Source of the DNA: Sorghum bicolor
Taxonomy: Eukaryota > Streptophyta > Magnoliopsida > Poales > Poaceae
DNA: 64,000 nt
Direction: 5' to 3'
Assembly (NCBI RefSeq): GCF_000003195.3
Contig: NC_012874.2
Span: forward strand, 2,573,001-2,637,000
Notes under the pieces: generated by a model
The model's database searches: none
What the model was told of the DNA's origin: nothing
The model's input: the letters and a program-made list of their open reading frames with translations, nothing else
Position numbers and translations under genes: made by a program
In this document: positions 56,550-64,000 of the stretch, piece by piece
How the letters are laid out: each line of letters opens with the position of its first letter
Numbering within the stretch: position 1 is the first letter of the stretch

Positions 56550-56720
56550 GGCTTTTTATTTAGTTTGTGAAACTTTTTTATTTTAGGTAATATAGCATTT
56601 TCATTTGTATTTGGTAATTATTTTGAGTCTAATTAGTTCATAATTGGACAAATATTTGTCAAATACAAACAAAAATGCTACAGTGTTTATTTTGCAAAAA
56701 AAATTGGAACCAAACAAGGC
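56550..56720. mobile_element. Fold-back derivative of the GGCCTTGTTTAGTTC MITE
   Basis: 171 bp between TAT duplications (56547-56549 and 56721-56723). The left half (TAGCATTTTCATTTGTATTT) and the right half (AAATACAAACAAAAATGCTA) are inverted copies of the same family end, so the whole element can form one hairpin. Confidence 0.75.
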
Positions 56721-56781
56721 TATACCAATACTATGGCTTTGTTGAGTTGACCACCTAAAAACTTTTCACCTATCACATCGA

Positions 56782-58056
56782 GGCCTTGTTTTAGATACAA
56801 AAAGTTTTTTAGATTTTGACACTATAGCACACTACTACAAAAACTCTTTTGTGTGGACAGCATTTTCAACCGCCTCGGTTAATGGTAGGCATTAACCGAA
56901 GTGGTCATTTTCTATTAACCAAGGTGGTTATGAGAACCGCCTCGCAAAATCGATTAACCGAGACGGACAAATTAAAAATGCCCGTATCAATGGTTAATAT
57001 CGATTAACCAAGGCAGTTGTTCTAACACAAATACCTCGGTTAATATATTAACCGAGCGGGCATACTACAAGCCCGCCTCAGATAATATTGGCCCATTTTG
57101 GAGCCCAAACTAACCATCTTGGCCCGATAGCATGCTCAGCATATATATATACCAAACTTAGCCACTCAGGGTTTCATCCCACTCCCTCCTCAGCCACACT
57201 CAGCCGAACTCGCCCCCTCCCCTTACCCCTCGCGACTCCCTCTCTCCCTCGCCTCACCCTCTCTCCCCATGGCGCCCCTAGAAGAGGCTGTGGGTTGGAG
57301 GCGCCACTCTCCCTCTCCTCCACCTCACCCTCTCCCCCCATGGCGCCCCTAGAAGAGGCCGCGGGTTGGCGGCGCAGGGTCTCCTCCCGCTCCCTCTCCT
57401 CTGCATCTCCCTCCTCCCTCCGGTGGCGGTGTGGGTCCACGGTGGTGCATGACCATGCGGCGCGGCGGGGGCATCGGGGTTGGAGCTCGATCCAGCAAGG
57501 AGCCGCCCGATTCGGTGATGAGAAGGTCGGATCCAGCGAGGTGGAGCTCGATCCGGCAAGGAGAAGCCCGGATCCGGTGAGGTGAAGCTCGATCCGACGA
57601 GAAGCCCGGATGGGGTGTGCTCGTGCAGCTGTGCTGCTGGATGGCGGTGCCGATCCGGCCAGTGGAGCGGCGACGTTTGGATGGGCTCGACGAGCTCCTT
57701 GATGGGCTACACGAGCCTGTCGATGGATTTTTTTTTTGTTTTTTATTTGATTAACTGAAGCGGGCAACAAACCATGACCTTTAATCTGAGGAGGTTGCAA
57801 AAACCGCCTCAGTAAAGCCTTTTTGCCCGCCTCGGTTAAAAATAATGTAGTAGTGATATTTTCGTTTTTATTTGACAAACATTGTCCAGTCATGGAGTAA
57901 CTAGGCTTAAAAGATTCGTCTCGCGATTTACAAGTAAACTATACAATTATTTTTTGTTTTCATCTATATTTAATGCTCTATGCATGTGACGCAAGAGTCG
58001 ATGTGACGGGAAATCTTGAAAATTTTTTAGTTTTTAGGGGTGAACTAAACAAGTCC
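56782..58056 (-). mobile_element. Middle MITE of the nest
   Basis: GGCCTTGTTTTAGATAC at the left and GTGAACTAAACAAGTCC at the right. The family body resumes after the CACTA element with ATTTTCGTTTTTATTTGAC. Reverse orientation. Confidence 0.8.
56830..57855. mobile_element. Non-autonomous CACTA element, innermost of the nest
   Basis: The termini CACTACTACAAAAA and TAATGTAGTAGTG bound 1026 bp. Subterminal CCGCCTCGGTTAA-type motifs recur in both orientations at both ends (for example about 56870, 56930, 57000 and 57828). A 3-bp target duplication is not visible. The GC-rich middle holds a roughly 60-bp direct repeat ending ATGGCGCCCCTAGAAGAGGC (57270 and 57340). No transposase frame. Confidence 0.85.
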
Positions 58057-58228
58057 CAAATCTATGACACATGCATGCAGCTTTAAATATAGACGAGAAC
58101 AAAAACTAATTCCGTAATTTATTTATAAATCACGAGACGAATCTTTTAAACCTAATTAATTTATAATTGGACGCTAATTATCAAATAAAATAAAAAATAA
58201 TACAAATCTAAAAAAATTTCGGAACTAA

Positions 58229-58719
58229 TGTAAAATAAAAGCCCTTGCTTGCTTGTATAACAGCCCTTGCTTGTTTGTGAGTTGAGACATGCCGGCCGGA
58301 ATTGAAGTGATGGGACGTTGGGTCACTGGCTTGCATGGCCGGAGGGAGCTGAGCCCGGACCCGGAGACGACGCACGACAACGCCTACGTACTACTGTGTC
58401 TACTACTCCTCCACTGATGCATGCGCACGCACGCACGCGGATTGTAGTGGCAGCTGACTGGTTGACTGACTGACTGAACACAAAACGACCCATCATGCAT
58501 GCATGCGTCGATCGCTGCTCCTGAAAACAATGTATTTGGGTGGAGCATGTGCATGCATGCGTGCTTACCGGATCCACCAGAGTGGTACCACAATGCAAGA
58601 GACAAAAAAGATCAATCAACTCGGTCCATCTGAAATCTGATCTGCTTGCCTGCATTGCATTGCAGTGTACTACAAGCACAAACACATTCAGGAATCAGGA
58701 TTACAGTAACCAAAGAACG
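58229..58719. other. Intergenic DNA
   Basis: CATGCATGCATGC and GCACGCACGCACGC runs. No gene recognised. Confidence 0.45.
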
Positions 58720-58734
58720 AAATGAAGCAATGTA

Positions 58735-59389
58735 CAAGAGCCTTTCACGCCACCGCCGCCTTAGGCCCTAGGGTAGGACCGCCGGCTCATCACTCCACTG
58801 CCGCTGTCATCGACTCTATCGGAGACAAAAAGGGCGGAGTTTGAGTCTAAATATTTTTTTGGCAAAGTCAGATTTTTTTGTCAAAATCGTGTTTCCTGCG
58901 ATGACTTCGGCGATTGCCATGATGCGATTGTTTCATCGATAGGTGGCCAATGTTTAGCCTTTATCTGCAAGGGGAGAGGTATGCTTTTGGGAGCCTCCTA
59001 CGAGGACAGCGACTCCGGATCATCGATCTTAACGTCGATGGTCGAGGAGAGAAATTCAAGGTCTTCGGGTGATGATTCTACAACCTATGTTGTACTTGAT
59101 GATAGAAATATCGATATTCTTTCAGCGATTTAGATGTGTTTTAGATTGGTTCCAAAGTGTTGTATCTTGCGACATGTCCAATGTGATGTTAGTCATTGTA
59201 TGTGGCATAAGGATTGTACTTTTGCTTCGATGTTCGTGGAAAGTCATTAGGGAAGAAGAAGAAGATGGAAAAATCTGGATCGAAGATTATGTACATTTTA
59301 TTTTAGATTTTTTTATGTGTAATTTGGGGATGCACTATGTGAAGAATTAATATAAGTCTCCTTTCCCTTCACAAAAAAAAAAGAGAAAC
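58735..59389 (+). mobile_element. Poly(A)-tailed retroposon (LINE 3' end or processed copy) with long target duplication
   Basis: The 655-bp insert ends in a run of ten A (about 59373-59382). It is flanked by the perfect 15-bp direct repeat AAATGAAGCAATGTA at 58720-58734 and 59390-59404. This proves insertion by target-primed reverse transcription. The body has short interrupted frames and looks like LINE 3' UTR. A truncated processed gene copy is the alternative. Confidence 0.85.
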
Positions 59390-59404
59390 AAATGAAGCAA
59401 TGTA

Positions 59405-60018
59405 GAGACGACGACTGTGCATAAAATGATGAAGAGAGAGCAAGGGTAGTAGTAACCACTAACCAGATAGCAGGCACACACATGAACTGTTGTAGAACAG
59501 AGAGGCCGGCCGGCCGTGGCCGTGCGTGCATGCAGCAATAATAAGCAGAGAAATAAAGCACATTATTACACATGCATGCATGCTGCTGGATCGTTGGCCG
59601 CCGCCGGCCCGCCGGTGATAATGGAGACGGACGGACGGACGGATCAGCTCAAGGTCGTCGTAGAAGCTAGCGGACGATCGCCGGCCGGCGACAGCGCTGG
59701 GGATGGCCCGGCCGTGGCCGATCGAACAGTGCAATCCGGCCCCAATCCGCCAATCGCAGCAACAGTAGTCTAGTCTAGTAGTCTGGCAGCAACAACAGTA
59801 CCAGCTATTGGTAGCACCGTGGGCCGGCCGGTGCAGTGGCCGGCCGGGGTGGGGCTCAGGTACAGTTACGGCGCGGTGGTGCTGCTCTCTCTCAGCTGCT
59901 GTGCATCATCGGAGCAGTGTACTGTACGCGCCTTTTAGCCACAGTCCCGCGCCGGCCGTGCCACAGCCTATCCACCACACAGGCACAGTCACAGGGCACA
60001 GGCACAGCGATCGATCGA
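59405..60018. other. GC-rich intergenic DNA
   Basis: Several GGCCGGCC runs and an ACGGACGGACGGACGG run at about 59627. Open frames exist on both strands but have no motif. Confidence 0.4.
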
Positions 60019-60260
60019 GGGCTGTTTAGTTCCCAAAAAATATTTTGCAAACTTTTCAAAATTTCACGTCATCAAATCTTACGGCACATGCATAGAGCAT
60101 TAAATATAGACGAAAACAAACACTAATTATATAGTTCACCCGTAAATCACGAAATGAATCTTTTGAGCCTAATTACTCCATAATTAGATAATAATTGTTA
60201 AATAAAAACAAAAATACTATAGTACTCTGAATCAAAAAAAATTAGGAGCTAAACAAGGTC
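60019..60260 (+). mobile_element. GGCCTTGTTTAGTTC-family MITE, first of a tandem pair
   Basis: GGGCTGTTTAGTTCCC ... AGCTAAACAAGGTC. Forward orientation. Confidence 0.8.
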
Positions 60261-60440
60261 ATTGTCACATTGAATCTTGCACCACATAAGTATTAAATAC
60301 AGATAAAAAAAATAACTAATTGTATAGTTTGCTTGTAGTTTGCGAGACGAATCTTTTGAGCTGAGTTAGTCTATAATTGGACAATAATTATTAAATACAA
60401 ATAAAAGTGCTACAATAGCCAAATCAAAAAAAATTCACCA
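60261..60440 (+). mobile_element. GGCCTTGTTTAGTTC-family MITE lacking both termini
   Basis: The body begins at CACATTGAATCTTGC and continues through TATTAAATACAGAT and GCGAGACGAATCTTTTGAG. It directly abuts the previous copy. Confidence 0.75.
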
Positions 60441-60504
60441 ACTAGTATGTACTACTAGCTATCTAGTCGCCCTAGCATATATATGCAACGACCGACCGAT
60501 CATG

Positions 60505-60830
60505 ATTTTCTTACCATTAGGGAGAATATAAAGGTTCTTCCCCCTTTGGAAGGCTGTGGACGAGAAGGGATTCGAACTCCGAACACCATGGTTCATAGCT
60601 ACGTGCTTTAATTCTCTGAGCTACAGGCCCACCCCATCTCCGCTGGATCTCTTCCTGGGGATAAAAAAAAGAAATCTTCTTCTCCTTAGCCATTTCATTT
60701 CGGGTTAAGAAGATGGGAAAGTGCCTTTCTCTCTATAAGAATAGTGCATTCTGAGGTGTGAAGTGGGAGAGGGGATAGTTGAGGTTTTGAATAAGACGAC
60801 CTTTACGTTTTGGATTTAGATCTTTTTCGT
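60505..60830 (-). other. Nuclear insertion of plastid DNA (NUPT)
   Basis: Contains a plastid-type tRNA-Arg and its spacer phrases GGGATTCGAACTCC, TTAAGAAGATGGGAAAGTGC and GCATTCTGAGGTGTGAAGTG. These recall the inverted-repeat region around trnR-ACG in grass plastids. Borders are approximate. The plastid match is from memory of that region. Confidence 0.75.
60557..60630 (-). pseudogene. Plastid-derived tRNA-Arg pseudogene, anticodon changed from ACG to ATG
   Basis: 74 bases on the minus strand give a cloverleaf order: GGGCCTGTAGCTCAG (acceptor and D stem), GTAGCTATGAACC (anticodon stem-loop) and GGAGTTCGAATCC (T arm). Plastid trnR reads ACG in the anticodon; here it is ATG, a C-to-T change. 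Other differences from the plastid gene are also mostly transitions. Confidence 0.78.
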
Positions 60831-60871
60831 ATGTGATGTTGGCCGGCCATATATACGCGTGAATGGTTATG

Positions 60872-61084
60872 GCCTTGTTTACTTTCCAAAAAAATTTACA
60901 AAAAAATTTAGATTTCCTGTCACATCGAATCTTGCGGTGCATGCATGGAGCATTAAATCTAGATAAAAATAATAACTAATTATACAGTTTGCATGTGATT
61001 TGCGAGATAAAAAATCTTTTAAGTCTAGTTAATCTATGATTGGACAATATTTGTCAAATACAAATGAAAGTGCTACAGTGTGAA
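60872..61084 (+). mobile_element. GGCCTTGTTTAGTTC-family MITE, right end truncated
   Basis: GGCCTTGTTTACTTTCC ... GTGCTACAGTGTG, with core GCATTAAATCTAGATAAAAA. Forward orientation. Confidence 0.8.
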
Positions 61085-62588
61085 TATATGTTGATCTCAA
61101 ATCTACCTCAACTCCGGCCAGCCCGTACTCTCGATCGTCTCATCAGCTGGCGGCCGGACTGCTGGACACGGCCGGTGCAATGTGAAAGTCACACACGGCT
61201 ACGGAGGAGGACGCCATGCATGCACAACGTTGCCGTGTGTTGGCCATGCCCATGCTTGCCGGCCGGCCGGCCGGCCGGAGGATCCCATCCGATCCGATCG
61301 ATCCCGCGTAGGAATCTACTGCAGTAACAAACTGTGCAGAGATGGAGGAAAGGGGGCCGGGCTGACATAGGAATGTAGAGGTCACTGTGCTGTGTACACA
61401 TACCCATGATAAAATAAGGCCACACTGACGACGACAGTATAGTACAGTGTATATCTCTAGCATCATCGATCGATCAATCGTATCTGCGCGCTGCTGCTTG
61501 GAGTTCGAGTTGGACCTATATATATATATGTATATATACTGTTACAGGTTTCTCTCGCAACTACAACATATATACACACAGCTCTCGATCGATCGATCGG
61601 TGGTCGGCCAGTAGCATGCATCTGAATATGTGAACGGGACGGCATATATATATGCATCGAAGTACACACATATATATATGCCCAGGACAGTAGCTAGCAT
61701 ATATATATATGCCAGCTGAAATACTTAAGGCACTAATAAGTATATATAGCTAGACACAGTACGTATGAACTATATATAAAGGGACAAATGACGTAGTGTG
61801 TAAATACTGTAAAAACATCACTTCATGTGTGCATGTGTGGTGGGCGGCTGTGTACACACAGGTCCCGAGTGGCGACATAATTGTATGAGTGTACTTGTAC
61901 AGAATACTAGTCATCTACAGAACTATGTGTGGCACATTCATATCATCTAAAGATCATGAGATGGACAAGTTGCAACCACACAATTGAAGATAAGGAATGT
62001 GCTTCTATACCACTTGCAAATAAAATAAATAAACATATAACGGCCACGATGAACATTAAGCATATATACCTAGATTTTGGTTTTCCAGTATATATCTAAG
62101 GTGTGTAAAGATTTCTTTGGATAAAACCAAGCACCATGGGGCTTCTTGCACCTCATGCATTTTGGGTGGCATATCTTTGCGCGCGCACACATGACATGCA
62201 ATTTTTGGGTCCAGTATATACTATACTCTTTGAGCATGTGTCTAATAGTAGGATGCACAACCAGAATATGCAACTTTCTCCTAGTGATGTATGGTTTTCC
62301 TAGTGTCGTTTCAGCATCCAACTTTGAGTATAAACATTCCCTACGAAATGTCTCCTAGTGAGAATTTTCATGTACTATGACTGGTGATAGTGTTTTATTA
62401 CTACTTAAAAAATACTAGGATAACTCCACTATTTTGGTAATGATGATGAAATACCATGTGAGATCAATTTGTACATAATTAAAGAATGAAGCTGAAGCAT
62501 TATTACAATTAAAAAAGTATCCCATATTTCTCCATTTATCATCATACTAATAAATTTTTTGACATCCTAAAAATCAATAAATCACAAA
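61085..62588. other. Intergenic DNA, no gene recognised
   Basis: GGCCGGCCGGCCGGCCGG near 61260, many TATATATA runs at 61517-61790, and GATCGATCGATCG at about 61586. Open frames are short and motif-free. Confidence 0.45.
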
Positions 62589-62590
62589 TA

Positions 62591-62846
62591 CTCCCTCCAT
62601 TATCTCTTATAAGGCACACATGTATATATCAAGGTTCAAACTTTAAAATGTTCGACCAATATTTTGGCTAATAGTTTTAATTATTATAATACAAATTTGA
62701 TAAAGTTAGATTTGTAATTAAATATACTATCCAATTATCATAAGTTTATAAGTATGAACAACATAATAAATAAAAAAAATAGATAGTCAAAATGTAATTT
62801 GAGATACCATGTCATGCCAAACTATGCCTCATAAAAGGGAATGGGG
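62591..62846. mobile_element. Stowaway-like MITE
   Basis: CTCCCTCCATTATCTCTTAT ... CATAAAAGGGAATGGGG with TA at 62589-62590 and 62847-62848. Confidence 0.75.
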
Positions 62847-62942
62847 TAATATGTTCTTTTGTATAATTATTATATTGAATAAAAACTCAAGGTCCAAGTA
62901 CATATTTAAAGATAGCACTGGTTCTAAACATATATCATACAC

Positions 62943-63279
62943 TCCCTCTATCTCTAAAAGAATAGTAGATTTCTAGCAAATTTAGGATAAATTAGCAAAC
63001 AAAAGAAACGACCTTATTACCCCTTGTTAAGCTTGCACTCATCACTTACCAAGAAGATAGAGTAGTAAGTTTTGGTGTTTTCAATTATATATTAAATGTT
63101 GTTGCCCACTACATCAACAATTGGAGCATGACATCTAGAGGAATAAATGGGTATGCTAACAGTTAGTTGGAATCTCTGAGGAAGTAAATGAGTTTGATGG
63201 ATAGTGAAGGCTTAAAAATTGATTTATTTTGGGATAAAATTATAAGCCCATAAATCTATTCTTTTAGAGACAGAAGGAA
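62943..63279. mobile_element. Stowaway-like MITE
   Basis: TCCCTCTATCTCTAAAAGAA ... TTCTTTTAGAGACAGAAGGA, a long inverted pair with TA-rich flanks. Borders approximate to a few bases. Confidence 0.72.
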
Positions 63280-63763
63280 TATTTAGGAATGGAAGGTGTA
63301 GTGTCATGCATTTTTTATTAGGAGAAACACAACTTACAATATCAAACAATCACCATTAAATCATTCCATTTTTAGCACTTAAGCATGAATCTACGATATA
63401 TCAAATTTCTTTTAAATATAAAAGGTCTACTGCTGCTATAATTTTTCCCTATATTGCTGACAGGTTTTTGTTAGCCACAACAAAATTTGGGTCTGTGGTA
63501 GTGCAATAAATCTAAGTAACACACGTGGTAGATAAAAATTTAAGGAGGTTTTCATAATTTTCCATAAGCATGTGATATGTGTCCAGAAAATAAATTAGAG
63601 AAAGTATATGATTTTTTCTCTCTAGTAGTGAAGGGCAAAAACACTAAAACCACAAGGTATGGCGATAGTATATATTGCAGCTTCAGTAGGTATGGGGAAA
63701 TAGTTTCATATATGTACTAGCACTGTGGATTGACCTTGTAATTTAGGGAATTATTAGTTAATA
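63280..63763. other. AT-rich intergenic DNA
   Basis: No gene or element recognised. Confidence 0.45.
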
Positions 63764-64000
63764 CTCCCTCCATATAGGATTTTAGAAGTCGTTTTGGACA
63801 AAGTTTAATTGGTCAAACATTGAGAATATAAATCATCAATAACTTTTAAATTATTGAGTTTGCAAATGTGAAAATTATATGAATAGATTTGTCTTGAAAA
63901 ATACTTTCATAAAAATATACATATATCATTTTTTACTAAATATTTTTATAAACATAAGAGGTCTATTTTGAGACTATATCGTTGTACTAAACGACTTCTA
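63764..64000. mobile_element. MITE running to the window edge, same family as 13897-14530
   Basis: CTCCCTCCATATAGG then GTTTTGGACAAAGTTTA and AGTTTGCAAATGTGAAAAT. The final bases AACGACTTCTA mirror TAGAAGTCGTT near the left end, so the element is probably nearly complete at the window edge. Confidence 0.7.

Larger units (their letters stand above)
56736..58228 (+). mobile_element. Outer MITE of a three-level nest
   Basis: The left part 56736-56781 (GGCTTTGTTGAGTTGACC ... TATCACATCGA) continues after 58056 as ATCTATGACACATGCATGC and AAATATAGACGAGAACAAAA. This is the expected family order when the inserted DNA is removed. The right end is eroded near 58228. Confidence 0.8.

Overview
This is nuclear DNA from a grass, most likely a panicoid of the Andropogoneae such as sorghum. 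The reasons are GT-AG introns, GC-rich first exons next to AT-rich intergenic DNA, and dense families of small grass MITEs. One short PIF-like family, with ends close to GGCCTTGTTTAGTTC, occurs about 20 times. The species call is inference; no database was searched.

The window holds seven gene models whose exon phases close without adjustment. In order they are: a plastid-type saccharopine dehydrogenase-like oxidoreductase (+, 1652-5670, 13 exons); the thylakoid thiol-transfer protein CCDA (-, 7302-10654, 10 exons); a conserved-looking plant protein of unknown function (+, 14873-16742, 2 exons); the PP2A-associated protein TAP46 (+, 19755-24637, 9 exons); a two-EF-hand calmodulin-like protein (+, 27401-27994, 1 exon); a strictosidine synthase-like beta-propeller protein (-, 36257-39886, 2 exons); and a SCARECROW-LIKE 3-type GRAS regulator (-, 46003-48041, 2 exons). 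The genes look independent of one another, as expected for a plant chromosome arm, and there is no operon or gene cluster.

Broken genes are informative. A decayed copy of the last three exons of the saccharopine dehydrogenase-like gene lies just downstream of it. A second copy of the strictosidine synthase-like first exon carries a nonsense codon. There are also a PPR pseudogene, a LINE 3' remnant, a plastid DNA insertion with a mutated tRNA-Arg, and two short open segments that may be captured exons.

The rest is mobile DNA. From left to right: an hAT element with an exact 8-bp target duplication; a SINE; a Helitron inside a MITE; a TIR element inside intron 2 of TAP46; a 3.5-kb Helitron with both termini; tandem and inverted MITE arrays around the strictosidine synthase-like locus; an LTR retrotransposon end; CACTA fragments; a three-level nest (CACTA in MITE in MITE); and a poly(A) retroposon with a 15-bp target duplication. 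From about 48.2 kb to the right edge I find no intact host gene.
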